Part shown: one piece after another, positions 34,378 to 42,582 of the stretch
How positions within the stretch are numbered: position 1 is the stretch's first letter
Layout: each line of letters starts with the position of its first letter
NCBI GenBank assembly: GCA_000949895.1
Contig: JWIT01000006.1
Span: 1 to 64,000, forward strand
Length of the DNA stretch: 64,000 nucleotides
Reading direction: 5' to 3'
Origin: Agrobacterium arsenijevicii
Lineage (GTDB): Bacteria > Pseudomonadota > Alphaproteobacteria > Rhizobiales > Rhizobiaceae
Translations under genes and position numbers: made by a program
Notes under the pieces: model-generated
What the model saw: only the letters and a program-made list of their open reading frames with translations
What the model was told of the DNA's origin: nothing
Databases searched by the model: none

Positions 34378-35400
34378 TCAGGCCCTTGCCGGGCTGACCT
34401 CCACCGTCACATGCGAGAGTTCATGTATGGTGGCAAGCTTCTGCTTGTAGAAGGCCGGCGCTTTTGGCGCGTGCGAGTGGATGGCGACGATGGCGGCATG
34501 ATGCCCCGGCCCCACCTGCCAGACGTGCAGGTCGGTGATGCGATCCTCTTCCGTTTCCACGCTTCGACGGATTTCCTGCGGCAAGTCCTCCGCCTGCGGC
34601 ACCGCATCGAGCAGGGTCGCCGCTGTCAGGCGGATCAGCCCCCATGACCAGTGGGCGATGACCAGACCGCCAACAATACCCATTGCCGGATCGAGGAAGG
34701 ACCAGCCGTTCCACTTGCCGAGCAGCAGCGCGACGATGGCAAGCACCGAGGTCAGCGCATCCGCCAGCACATGCAGATAGGCCGCGCGCAGATTATTGTC
34801 CCTGCCACCCTTTGCATCTTGGTCATCGTGATGCGCGTGAGCACCATGATGACCGGCATGGGAGCCGTGATCGTGATGGGCTTGGCTGCCTTGGCCGTGA
34901 TGGGCATGCGAGCCGCCATGGTCATGTCCATGATGGTGGTTGTCCTTCAGCAGCACGGCGCTGACGAGATTGACGGCAAGACCGATGGCAGCGACGAAAA
35001 TCGCCTGATTGAAATCGATCTCGACCGGATTGATGAGACGCATGGCGCTTTCGGAGGCGATAAGCAGCGCCACCACCGCCAGCACGATGGCGCTGGCAAA
35101 GCCGGCGAGATCGCCGAACTTGCCGGTGCCGAAGGTGAAGCGCGGATTGCGCGCCTCGCGCCGGGCATAAAGGTAAGCCAGCGCCGAGATGAGCATTGCG
35201 CCCGCATGGGTGGACATGTGCCAACCATCCGCCGTCAGCGCCATGGAGCCATACCAATGGCCGGCGACGATCTCCGCCACCATCATGACGGTGGTCAGCG
35301 CAATCACCATCCAGACGCGCCTTTCGTTGCGTTTATGGTTCTGGCCGAGGAAAACATGGTCGTGGCCGGCTGTGGCCGAGAATTCGGATGTCGTCGTCAT
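34378..35400 (-). CDS. dmeF: Cation-diffusion-facilitator metal efflux protein DmeF
   Basis: 340 residues from ATG 35400 (AGGA about 9 nt upstream). Six membrane helices of the CDF family, with an extremely His-rich cytoplasmic loop (about residues 150-200, alternating His/Gly/Asp). DmeF exports Co2+ and Ni2+ in rhizobia and agrobacteria. It is the second gene of the dmeR-dmeF operon, under the operator at 35704-35729. The metal specificity is taken from the paired regulator and known systems. Confidence 0.92.
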   Translation of the reverse strand: MTTTSEFSATAGHDHVFLGQNHKRNERRVWMVIALTTVMMVAEIVAGHWYGSMALTADGWHMSTHAGAMLISALAYLYARREARNPRFTFGTGKFGDLAGFASAIVLAVVALLIASESAMRLINPVEIDFNQAIFVAAIGLAVNLVSAVLLKDNHHHGHDHGGSHAHHGQGSQAHHDHGSHAGHHGAHAHHDDQDAKGGRDNNLRAAYLHVLADALTSVLAIVALLLGKWNGWSFLDPAMGIVGGLVIAHWSWGLIRLTAATLLDAVPQAEDLPQEIRRSVETEEDRITDLHVWQVGPGHHAAIVAIHSHAPKAPAFYKQKLATIHELSHVTVEVSPARA

Positions 35401-35421
35401 GTCGCTCAATCCTGTTTAATT

Positions 35422-35694
35422 TTAGCGGATGTAAGTCTTCAGCACCTGGGCCAGCTCTTCCGCTGCCCGCGCCCGCTCGTCTTCGTTTTCGGCATGCACG
35501 ACATGCTCGTGCAGATGCTCCTGCATCACCTCACCCGTCAGGCCGGAAAGCGCGCCGCGCACCGAGGCCAGCAATTGCAGCACCTCGCCGCAGGGCTTGG
35601 CATCATCAAGCGCCCGTTCCACCGCCTCCATCTGCCCTTTCAGGCGACGGATGCGGGCCAGAAGTTTTGCCTTGTTGCGGATCGTATGGGACAT
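35422..35694 (-). CDS. dmeR: RcnR/FrmR-family metal-sensing repressor DmeR
   Basis: 90 residues from ATG 35694 (GAGGT 6 nt upstream; GTG 35700 is less likely). All-helical RcnR/CsoR fold with the DNA-binding RIRRLKGQMEAVERAL. Metal-site residues are the N-terminal His of MSHTIRNK, a Cys in KPCGEVLQ and His in EHLHEHVVH, the RcnR-type Co/Ni site rather than the Cu-type CsoR site. It represses its own operon with dmeF until cobalt or nickel binds. Confidence 0.92.
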   Translation of the reverse strand: MSHTIRNKAKLLARIRRLKGQMEAVERALDDAKPCGEVLQLLASVRGALSGLTGEVMQEHLHEHVVHAENEDERARAAEELAQVLKTYIR

Positions 35695-35703
35695 GAGCAC
35701 CTC

Positions 35704-35729
35704 ATATACTATAGGGGGGTATAGTATAT
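35704..35729. promoter_or_regulatory. DmeR operator (perfect dyad around a G6 tract)
   Basis: ATATACTATA (35704-35713), GGGGGG, TATAGTATAT (35720-35729): perfect 10-bp arms flanking six G. RcnR-family operators have exactly this TACT...G-tract...AGTA design. It starts 9 bp upstream of the dmeR ATG, so bound DmeR would block both promoter and ribosome access. Confidence 0.9.
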
Positions 35730-35823
35730 TGCGACGAATTTCCGTTCAAGCCCCGGAGAACGCAATCTTCGCGAATGTTTCGGACCCTAGAAATACCCCA
35801 TCAGAACTAAGGGGGAATCAGTC

Positions 35824-36177
35824 ATGACGACTATTGCAGCAACCACCAGCAGCCTTTACGCCACTCCGGTCCGGAGCCTTGAACCGGCAAAAGCCAAGGA
35901 AACCAACGCCACCACCGAGGCCCTGCTGGAACTGACCCGCACCGCACATCGCGCCATTTCGAGCGCCGAGAGCGTTGCCATGGCCGCCGCACCGGCTGCC
36001 GCCAGCGCTTCCGCCGGCCTTGCCGCCGCACTCTGGAACCTCGATAGCGGCGCTTCCGCCAAAGCCGAGCCTGCCCTGGATATGACCGCATCCGCACAGC
36101 CTGAAGCCGCCTCCGGCATCGAGTCCCAAGTTCTGAAAGCACTGGCGCAGGCGCTCGGCGTGGATGAAGCCGCCTGA
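35824..36177 (+). CDS. Ala-rich small hypothetical protein
   Basis: 117 residues with AAGGGGG 8-10 nt upstream of ATG 35824. Low-complexity Ala/Ser/Glu composition, with an amphipathic helical middle (about 33-70) and a C-terminal helix (SQVLKALAQALGVDE). No signal peptide, no domain recognised. It resembles the protein at 34081-34368 only in its composition. The good ribosome site argues that it is expressed. Confidence 0.65.
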   Translation: MTTIAATTSSLYATPVRSLEPAKAKETNATTEALLELTRTAHRAISSAESVAMAAAPAAASASAGLAAALWNLDSGASAKAEPALDMTASAQPEAASGIESQVLKALAQALGVDEAA

Positions 36178-36208
36178 CAGCCATTGAACGGCGGGCTGAA
36201 AAGCTATA

Positions 36209-36218
36209 TCTCTAGAGA
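36209..36218. promoter_or_regulatory. Palindrome in the MerR-gene promoter
   Basis: TCTCTAGAGA is a perfect 10-bp palindrome within CTATATCTCTAGAGACTAGAG, about 55 bp upstream of the MerR-type gene. Metal-sensing MerR proteins bind CT-rich dyads between the -35 and -10 boxes, so this is a candidate autoregulatory site. Confidence 0.4.
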
Positions 36219-36272
36219 CTAGAGCATCGGGTCCGTTGTTGTCTCGGCTGCTCTGGAGATATGGAGAAAGCC

Positions 36273-36686
36273 ATGCTGTCCATCGGTGAACTGTCCAAAC
36301 GTACCGGCGTCAAGGTGCCGACGATCCGCTATTACGAGCAGATGGGTCTCATCCGCGAGGCGGACCGCTCGGACGGCAACCAGCGCCGTTACGAAAAATC
36401 CGATCTCGAAAGACTGGCCTTCATACGCCATGCGCGCGATCTTGGCCTCAACATCGATGCGATCCGCGAACTCATCGCGCTTAGCCAGCACCGGCAGATG
36501 CCGTGCGAGGGCGCCGACCGTATTGCCGCCGAACATCTGGCCGATGTGCGCGAAAAAATCGCCAAGCTGAAGAAGCTGGAATACGAGCTGGAACGCATCG
36601 TCGCCCATTGCGACGGCCATTCGATCGAGGATTGTTACGTCATCCGCGCGCTTTCCAACCACGGCATGTGCGAAGGCGAGCATTGA
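36273..36686 (+). CDS. MerR-family metal-responsive regulator (ZntR/CadR/PbrR-like)
   Basis: 137 residues from ATG 36273 (GGAG 7 nt upstream; ATG 36261 is an alternative). The N-terminal MerR winged helix (LSIGELSKRTGVKVPTIRYYEQMGLI) is followed by a dimerisation helix. Cys residues sit in the positions used by Zn/Cd/Pb sensors: one before the long helix (MPCEGADR) and two in the C-terminal loop (HCDGHSIEDC), plus a further Cys near the end. No efflux gene is adjacent, so the target is unknown. Confidence 0.85.
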   Translation: MLSIGELSKRTGVKVPTIRYYEQMGLIREADRSDGNQRRYEKSDLERLAFIRHARDLGLNIDAIRELIALSQHRQMPCEGADRIAAEHLADVREKIAKLKKLEYELERIVAHCDGHSIEDCYVIRALSNHGMCEGEH

Positions 36687-36771
36687 GGCGTCCGCAAGAT
36701 TGAGACGGTGACATGCAGCTGTCACCCGAACGATATATGCGCGTCCCACCTGCCTCAAAAAGACATGCCGG

Positions 36772-37719
36772 ATGCCTGACAACCTTGCCGAAATCACCCC
36801 CTTCGACACTATTTTCATTGATGTTTCCGATGGCCACAGGCTGCACGTGACGATAGCGGGTAACCCGGAGGGACAGCCGGCGATCCTGCTTCACGGCGGC
36901 CCGGGCTCCGGAATATCGGCAACGGCGCGACGTCATTTCGACCCCGAGCGTTACCGCATCATCCAGTTCGACCAGCGCGGATGTGGGCAAAGCACGCCGA
37001 ATGCCGCCGAGAGCCTTGAGCACAACACCACGCATCATCTGATCGACGACATGGAGGCCATTCGTGTCGCGCTGGCGTTAGACGACTGGCTGGTTTTTGG
37101 CACCTCGTGGGGTTCCACCCTTGCCCTCGCTTATGCCCAGCGCCACCCCCAGCGGGTGCGTGCCATGGTGCTGGCGGGTGTTACGACGACGCGGCAAAAG
37201 GAGATCGACTGGCTATACAAGGGGATGGCGATGTTCCTGCCGCAGCAGTGGCAACGTTTCATTGCGGTTATCCCGGACCACATGCCGAAGGAAGATCCGG
37301 TCGGTGCCTATTACCAACTTCTGAACGATGCCGATACCGCTGTCCGCGCAAAGGCGGCTTATGAATGGCATCTGTGGGAAGCCGGTTCGATTACCGCAGA
37401 GAGCACTTCGGCCTTTCCCGAAAAATGGCGCGATGAGGACTACAGGTTCACGCGGGCGCGTCTTTGCACACACTATTTCCACCACGCGGCATGGCTGGAC
37501 GATGGGGTGCTTATCCGCAACGCCGGCAGGTTGGCAGGCATTCCCGGCATACTCATTCAGGGCATGCGTGACCTGCAGGGACCGCCGGTTACCGCTTACG
37601 AGCTTGCCGCCGCATGGCCGGGAAGCGAGTTGATCATGATCGACGGAGCCGGACATTCCACGGGGGATGTGGGGATGGAAGAGGCCATCGTTTCGGCAAT
37701 CGCGCGATTTGCGAATTGA
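36772..37719 (+). CDS. pip: Proline iminopeptidase
   Basis: 315 residues, alpha/beta-hydrolase of peptidase family S33. It removes N-terminal proline from peptides in the cytosol. The oxyanion motif HGGPGSG is at residues 41-47 and FDQRGCGQS follows. The nucleophile Ser112 is in GTSWGSTLALAYAQ. The late GMRDLQGP and GAGHS regions supply Asp/His (the usual GRYD motif reads GMRD here). Terminator at 37843-37872. Confidence 0.93.
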   Translation: MPDNLAEITPFDTIFIDVSDGHRLHVTIAGNPEGQPAILLHGGPGSGISATARRHFDPERYRIIQFDQRGCGQSTPNAAESLEHNTTHHLIDDMEAIRVALALDDWLVFGTSWGSTLALAYAQRHPQRVRAMVLAGVTTTRQKEIDWLYKGMAMFLPQQWQRFIAVIPDHMPKEDPVGAYYQLLNDADTAVRAKAAYEWHLWEAGSITAESTSAFPEKWRDEDYRFTRARLCTHYFHHAAWLDDGVLIRNAGRLAGIPGILIQGMRDLQGPPVTAYELAAAWPGSELIMIDGAGHSTGDVGMEEAIVSAIARFAN

Positions 37720-37842
37720 CCCGCTTGACAGATTTCGGATTCGAGCGCATCACATCCGCATGATCAACGAACGCGCACCCATCTCCTGCTCGTATTTTTG
37801 GGCCTACCTGTAAAGGGCGGCTCGACAGATCATTTTGTCAAC

Positions 37843-37872
37843 AAGCCGCCGTCAGGCGGCTTTGTTGTTTTT
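37843..37872 (+). terminator. Rho-independent terminator after pip
   Basis: A perfect 8-bp stem AAGCCGCC / GGCGGCTT with a GTCA loop, followed by TGTTGTTTTTC. It ends about 45 bp before the next gene on the same strand, so it separates pip from the acetyltransferase, unless used as an attenuator. Confidence 0.88.
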
Positions 37873-37914
37873 CAAGCGTCCTGACGGCACCGATAAAACC
37901 GAAGGACCAGAAAA

Positions 37915-38403
37915 ATGACCGAAGATAGCTCCCTTACACTGGAAAGACCGCCCGTCGTCATCATTCGTGGCGCGCGCAAGACAGATTTGCCTGAGCTCAA
38001 CGAGATGATCACGCTGCTTGCCACCTATCATGGCGATGCGGCGGCGATTACGCCGGCGAAACTGGAACGCGATCTGTTCGGCCCGCTTCCCTGGGTGCAT
38101 GGTCTCGTGGCGGAAGCCGATGGCGAACTGATCGGCTACGCCCTGATGCTGCCGCTCTACAGGGCGCAGGAAGGCCGCCGCGGGCTTGAGCTGCACCATC
38201 TTTTCGTGCGTGATGGCCATCGCGGCCATGGCACTGGCCAGCACCTCGTTTCCCGCGCCCGCGATATAGCCAAGCGTCTCGGTTGTGACTATCTTTCCGT
38301 CAGCGCCACAACCGGGAATGTTGCGGCACATCGTTTCTACGAAAGCATGGATTTCGCGCCCCGCCCGGTCACCGGCATGCGCTACATGCAGTCGATCGCC
38401 TGA
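37915..38403 (+). CDS. GNAT-family N-acetyltransferase
   Basis: 162 residues. GNAT fold with the acetyl-CoA loop in LFVRDGHRGHGTGQHLVSRARDIAK and the C-terminal VAAHRFYESMDFAP segment. The arrangement ELIGYALMLPLYRAQEGRRGLELHHLFV is reminiscent of diamine/polyamine acetyltransferases, but the substrate is not certain. It is followed 20 bp later by a DJ-1/PfpI gene and probably forms an operon with it. Confidence 0.88.
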   Translation: MTEDSSLTLERPPVVIIRGARKTDLPELNEMITLLATYHGDAAAITPAKLERDLFGPLPWVHGLVAEADGELIGYALMLPLYRAQEGRRGLELHHLFVRDGHRGHGTGQHLVSRARDIAKRLGCDYLSVSATTGNVAAHRFYESMDFAPRPVTGMRYMQSIA

Positions 38404-38423
38404 TTAAACCGACGGAGACAGAT

Positions 38424-38990
38424 ATGACACGGATTGCCATCGCGCTCGCGCAGGATTTTGCGGACTGGGAACCGGCGCTGCTTGCCGCCGCCGCGCGCAG
38501 CTATCTCGGCGTCGATATCGTTTATGCAACCCCGGACGGACGCCCCGTGACTTCGATGGGCGGGCTCAACGTTACGCCCGACACAACCTATGACGCGCTT
38601 GATCCTGACAACATCGATGCGCTGGTCATTCCAGGCGGTTTGAGCTGGGAAAAGGGAACGGCTGCCGATCTTGGCGGGCTGGTGCACCGGTTTCGCGAGA
38701 AGGACCGGCTGGTTGCCGGCATCTGCGCGGCGGCAAGCGCGCTTGCTGGCACGGGCGTCCTTGATAACGTCGCCCATACCGGCAATTCGCTGACCTCGCA
38801 CAAGGCCTATCCGTCCTATCGCGGCGAAGCGCTTTATCGCGACCAGCCGAAGGCGGTGATCGATGGTGGCATCGTCACGGCTCCCGGCAGCGCGCCGGTC
38901 AGTTTCGCAGCGGAAATTCTGAAAAGCCTCGGCCTCTTTGGTCCGGAAGCCGAAGCTGAACTTGGAATTTTCGCGGCGGAACACCGGTAA
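38424..38990 (+). CDS. DJ-1/PfpI family protein
   Basis: 188 residues, class I glutamine amidotransferase-like fold. The elbow nucleophile Cys is in VAGICAAASALAGTGV, the acidic partner is early (ADWEPA), and there is no obvious His at the usual following position (the residue after Cys is Ala). Related proteins act as glyoxalase III/deglycases or chaperones; YajL-like or ThiJ-like activity is not assignable. AGGAGA-type ribosome site upstream of ATG 38424. Confidence 0.87.
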   Translation: MTRIAIALAQDFADWEPALLAAAARSYLGVDIVYATPDGRPVTSMGGLNVTPDTTYDALDPDNIDALVIPGGLSWEKGTAADLGGLVHRFREKDRLVAGICAAASALAGTGVLDNVAHTGNSLTSHKAYPSYRGEALYRDQPKAVIDGGIVTAPGSAPVSFAAEILKSLGLFGPEAEAELGIFAAEHR

Positions 38991-38993
38991 GGC

Positions 38994-39308
38994 TCACCGC
39001 TCGTCAAGTACGCGGCAGACACGAGGCGCTGGCTCACCGACCTCACCCGCAATTGCCCGGCGGATATCGCGGCTGTTGAGATGCAGGCTGCGACCGGCGG
39101 GCAAGGCCGAGCGTTTTATCTTCGCAAGTGCCGCAGCCGTAAAGGCGGCCTCGTGATCTTGAAAAAAAGCGAGCGCCGCTTCCCGGTCGGGGTTTGCGCC
39201 AAGAACTGCCTTGAAGGCAAGGCGGTGCACGGCGCAGAAGGCGCCGTGACCGGGAACGGCAAAACGCAGCGCATCGAGTTCGTCACTCCATTCGGCTGCG
39301 TCCTGCAT
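38994..39308 (-). CDS. Hypothetical protein downstream of cbtA in the riboswitch operon
   Basis: 104 residues, soluble, rich in Ala/Arg, with LRFAVPGHGAFCAVHRLAFKAVLG followed by ALAFFQDHEAAFTAAALAKIKRSAL. It starts 4 bp after the cbtA stop on the same strand, so it belongs to the cbtB-cbtA transcript. The pattern faintly recalls DUF1488-type small proteins, without confidence. His and Cys residues (HGAFCAVH) could bind metal. It may be a cobalt-handling accessory. Confidence 0.6.
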   Translation of the reverse strand: MQDAAEWSDELDALRFAVPGHGAFCAVHRLAFKAVLGANPDREAALAFFQDHEAAFTAAALAKIKRSALPAGRSLHLNSRDIRRAIAGEVGEPAPRVCRVLDER

Positions 39309-39312
39309 GGAT

Positions 39313-40038
39313 TTAAGCCGACTGGAAACGCTTCAGGAAAAACGCGCTCAATGTTCCGAGCAAGGCCCAGAAAACAAAGCTGGTCACAGTAGCGGCAACG
39401 ATGAACTGACGTTCCAGCGGCAGCGGTGCCAGCGCGTGTTCGCCTTCCGGCGGCAGGGGCGCACCCACGACATGAGGGGCAACGATCAACACCAGCGCCA
39501 GCACGATGGCCCAGGGTTCGCGGCGGAATGCGATGAGCGCAATGCCGCCCGCGGTTGCGGCAACCGTCGAAAGCCACCAGATCTGCCGCGCTTCAAGCGC
39601 CGCAGCCGGGCTTCCCGGCAGTTCCGGCGGCAGGCCGATCATCGGTGCGAGCATGACGGCGGCAAAACCGGCCACGCCCCACAGAAGACCTTCGCGCCAG
39701 CCGGCATTGGTGCCACGCAGCGAGATGAGGCCGGTCAGCACCAGCGCATAACCAATCGCGGTCAGAACATTGGCAGCCAAGGTATAGGCGGTGCGCTCGA
39801 AGCCATCGGCCGGAGCCCAGGCTTCCTCATTGTGCTCATGGGCGGGAACCGCAGCGGCGTCTGCGCCGGTCGTGGCCGCAGCATCATGGCTGTGAGGCGC
39901 TTCACCGCCGGCATTTTCATAGGTTTCCGCCTTCAGGATCAGCGGCGTGGTGCCGAAAGCCTGCATGGCCGAGACGGCAACACCACCGACGATACCGACG
40001 AGAACGGCGGTAAAAACGATATTACGAAAAAACGACAT
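39313..40038 (-). CDS. cbtA: CbtA family cobalt transporter subunit
   Basis: 241 residues with about six membrane helices and a His-rich loop after the first (HSHDAAAT... HEHNEE, about residues 49-72), the hallmark of CbtA. Together with CbtB it forms a proposed cobalt importer serving cobalamin synthesis, regularly found under B12 riboswitches. GGGGTGAGG lies upstream of the ATG. It follows cbtB by 10 bp. Confidence 0.93.
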   Translation of the reverse strand: MSFFRNIVFTAVLVGIVGGVAVSAMQAFGTTPLILKAETYENAGGEAPHSHDAAATTGADAAAVPAHEHNEEAWAPADGFERTAYTLAANVLTAIGYALVLTGLISLRGTNAGWREGLLWGVAGFAAVMLAPMIGLPPELPGSPAAALEARQIWWLSTVAATAGGIALIAFRREPWAIVLALVLIVAPHVVGAPLPPEGEHALAPLPLERQFIVAATVTSFVFWALLGTLSAFFLKRFQSA

Positions 40039-40048
40039 GCCTCACCCC

Positions 40049-40231
40049 TCAATGGCAGGGAAAAGCATTGGCATGACGTGTGTCATGCGCGGCATTGTGA
40101 ACGGCTTCCACATGCGAAAAGCCGACAAAACCGACGACGAACAGACCAAGCATGATCGCCGTCAGCGATTGCGCAAAGCTGCCCGTTTTGGCTGAAACGG
40201 CAGCATTTGCCGTATTCTGGTTGATGGACAT
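40049..40231 (-). CDS. cbtB: CbtB family cobalt transporter subunit
   Basis: 60 residues from ATG 40231 (GAGAGGGG 6 nt upstream). One membrane helix (about 22-42), then a His-rich C-terminus HNAAHDTRHANAFPCH, the conserved metal-binding end of CbtB. First gene of the operon, about 170 bp downstream of the cobalamin riboswitch on the same strand. Confidence 0.93.
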   Translation of the reverse strand: MSINQNTANAAVSAKTGSFAQSLTAIMLGLFVVGFVGFSHVEAVHNAAHDTRHANAFPCH

Positions 40232-40402
40232 GGTGACCCCTCTCCCGGCGCGACCCCGCGCCTTTAGACGCGGCGGAACGGCAAAAGCCGGACAGCCGCA
40301 TGCGATACACTTCACCACGGGGATACGAGACTGACACAGGGAAGCAGCATTGCCACCCTGAAATTCCGCTCTTCCGGACACCCCGCCGGCATGGACATTT
40401 CC

Positions 40403-40600
40403 GTGATGGCAGGTCTCCTGGCTTGCGGGTCAAAACCTGAAACACCTTCCCGGCATCGCCCTCGCCCAGATCCGGCGAGACAGCTTACCAGTGGCACTTC
40501 GTTTCAGGCTCTCCGCTCACAGTTGCGGGGGCAGCCACGAATGAGGATTTCTCCCTATCGTGTTCCCTTTTCACCTTCCGGAACGCCCGGAAGGAACCAT
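40403..40600 (-). promoter_or_regulatory. Cobalamin (B12) riboswitch controlling cbtB-cbtA
   Basis: Read on the minus strand it shows the conserved elements in order: GGTTCCTTCCGG, GAAAAGGGAA, CCCCCGCAACTGTGAGCGG, AAGTGCCACTG, and finally the B12 box GCCAGGAGACCTGCC (40408-40422). It lies upstream of cbtB, where bound adenosylcobalamin would shut off cobalt uptake. Exact ends are approximate. The rest of 40232-40776 is leader plus the repeat at 40681-40758. Confidence 0.95.
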
Positions 40601-40680
40601 CACAGGATTGTTATCTGTCGGGTGGGTGCGGGAGTCAATGGCGGGCGCTCGTCTGACGCCTCACGACGCTACCCTCTCGG

Positions 40681-40758
40681 CGTCGTCCTCGGGCTTGACC
40701 CGAGGATCCATGGTCGAGCGTGCGGCGGTGGATCCTCGGGTCAAGCCCGAGGATGACG
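40681..40758. repeat. Palindromic intergenic element, family C
   Basis: The 30-bp arms (40681-40710 and 40729-40758, CGTCGTCCTCGGGC...GAGGATCCA) are inverted repeats with one mismatch. It lies between the riboswitch leader and the cytochrome c gene at 40777, both on the minus strand, and could terminate the cytochrome transcript. Confidence 0.88.
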
Positions 40759-40776
40759 GAGGAGAGATATCGCGCC

Positions 40777-41697
40777 CTACCGCAACGGGATCGCCTTCAG
40801 ATAGGCGGCAATCGCGTTACGGTCGTCGGCGCTCAGATGCGCCATGTTCTGCTGCACCTTGACCATGGAGCCGCCGACGCTGTCGAATTCCGGGGTGAAG
40901 CCGGTTTCAAGATAGTTGGCAATATCGGCCGTCGCCCAGCTTCCGATACTTTTGGAACCGGGGGTAATATCGGGAATGCGGCCCTCGCCTTCCGGGTTGG
41001 GGCCGCCGGCCAGCCATTTGCCTTCCAGAAAACCACCGAGCGCATTGCGTGGCGTGTGGCATTCGCCGCAATGGCCCGGCCCTTCCACCAGATATTGGCC
41101 GCGCAGCAATTCGGCATTGGCATCGGCAAGTTCAACACGGGGTGGTGCGGACGTATCGAAATAGAGGAACTTCCAGCCGCCCAGCGCCATTCGCATGTTG
41201 AAAGGGAACGGCAGCTCGTGATCCGGCGCGTCATTCTGGCTGGCGGGCAGGACCCGCAGATAACCGTAGAGGTCGTTGATGTCCTTCTGCGTCATGCGGG
41301 CATAGGAGGCATAGGGGAAGGACGGGTACAGATGTTCGCCGTTCCTGCCGACGCCACGCGTCATCGCATCGCCGAATTCCGCCAGCGTCCAGCTGCCGAT
41401 GCCATGCTGCGGATCGGAAGAAATATTGGGCACATGGAAGGTGCCGAAGGGGCTTTTCAGCGCCTGCCCGCCCGAAAGCGTCAACAGCGCATCGCCCTTG
41501 GCATCGGGCGCTGCATGGCAGCTTGCGCAGCCGCCCGCCCAGAACAGCGTTTCGCCATTGGCCAGATCCGGTTCGCCAAGGCTTACCCAATGGCTCGGCG
41601 CCTGACGTACGGGTGCCGTGACCCAGGCAAAAATGCCGAAACCGGCAATCGCCGCCATCGCGACCCCGCCCGCGAGCTTCGTCCAAATGGAGGACAT
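40777..41697 (-). CDS. Diheme cytochrome c (alcohol dehydrogenase-type subunit)
   Basis: 306 residues, N-terminal signal-anchor (about 8-26). Two heme c sites, CASCH (near residue 57) and CGECH (near 212), each with a following domain; likely distal Met ligands include those in the AMTRGVG and SMVKVQQNMAH regions. Similar to cytochrome subunits of membrane alcohol/aldehyde dehydrogenases, but with two rather than three hemes and without a neighbouring dehydrogenase gene. AGGGGAGAGGGG ribosome site. Confidence 0.87.
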   Translation of the reverse strand: MSSIWTKLAGGVAMAAIAGFGIFAWVTAPVRQAPSHWVSLGEPDLANGETLFWAGGCASCHAAPDAKGDALLTLSGGQALKSPFGTFHVPNISSDPQHGIGSWTLAEFGDAMTRGVGRNGEHLYPSFPYASYARMTQKDINDLYGYLRVLPASQNDAPDHELPFPFNMRMALGGWKFLYFDTSAPPRVELADANAELLRGQYLVEGPGHCGECHTPRNALGGFLEGKWLAGGPNPEGEGRIPDITPGSKSIGSWATADIANYLETGFTPEFDSVGGSMVKVQQNMAHLSADDRNAIAAYLKAIPLR

Positions 41698-41782
41698 GAC
41701 CCCTCTCCCCTTTTTGCCCGGCTGAGCATGTTTGGCCGCCCTAAGGCGGTCGATATTGTCGATAGCCCTCTCGCTTGCTGGA

Positions 41783-41857
41783 CGTCTTCCTCGGGCGTGA
41801 CCCGAGGATCCACAATTCGACGGATTATGGATCCTCGCCTCATGGGCGAGGATGACG
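41783..41857. repeat. Degenerate palindromic intergenic element, family C
   Basis: The ends CGTCTTCCTCGGGCGTGACC and GGGCGAGGATGACG resemble the arms at 40681-40758 and 33794-33878, as if one arm came from each subtype (one CGAGG, one CGCCTCA). It lies in the 232-bp gap between the two cytochrome genes; the rest of that gap has no ORF. Confidence 0.75.
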
Positions 41858-41929
41858 CTGGAGAGGTCTGCGGCTTGCCCGCGACCGGGAAAAGACCACT
41901 CGAAAGCAGTCTTCCCGACACAATGAATA

Positions 41930-42364
41930 TTACTTCTTCAGACGGTATGTCTGGTGGCAGGTGCCGCAATCGGCTCCCAGCGTCTTCATGGCGGTGGCGA
42001 CACCGGCCTGATCGGCAGGGAGACCGGCGAGAACCGTATCCGCATCCGCGCCGAGCTTGGCGGCCTTGGACTTGAAGTCCTCGAAATTTTCCCAGATGGC
42101 GGGTGCCGCAGCACTGCCGGTCTCGCTGCCTTGCGGAAACTGGTCGGGGAAAGCCTTGGCATTGGTGCTGATGGTTGTCACGGCAGCCTTGACGACTTCG
42201 GCGTCGTAAGGCTTCTCGCCCTTGGAGATAGCGGCGAGCGCACCCATGGAGCCGCCGATCTGCTTCATCATGCCTTCACGCTTTTCGACTTCGCCGGCAG
42301 CGTAAACCGCTCCGGCGCAAAGACAGCCGAAAAGCATGGCCGCCGCGATGGTTTTCAGTTTCAT
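41930..42364 (-). CDS. cycP: Cytochrome c' (class II)
   Basis: 144 residues with a signal peptide of about 22 residues. Four-helix-bundle class II cytochrome with the heme site CGTCHQTYR at residues 133-141 close to the C-terminus, as expected. Heme iron is bound by H137 only, leaving a site for NO. In relatives cytochrome c' protects against nitric oxide. No denitrification genes lie nearby. Same strand as the diheme cytochrome, with a repeat between them. Confidence 0.92.
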   Translation of the reverse strand: MKLKTIAAAMLFGCLCAGAVYAAGEVEKREGMMKQIGGSMGALAAISKGEKPYDAEVVKAAVTTISTNAKAFPDQFPQGSETGSAAAPAIWENFEDFKSKAAKLGADADTVLAGLPADQAGVATAMKTLGADCGTCHQTYRLKK

Positions 42365-42582
42365 ACATTCTCTCCTTGATTCCGGCGGGCGCCGGACGCT
42401 TGACGCAACGGCGGGAGGATGCCCTTTCCGCTTGGCGAAAAGAAGTCACATTGCGGTGAATTTTTCCGTGAAAACAGAAGTCTAGGGCATAGAACCGAAA
42501 AGAGCGCCGCACTTTCCGGATCACCCGGTGCGCAAACAAAACCTGGAGTGGCAGGACCTCTTCCATCTCATCTTGCGCGGCG

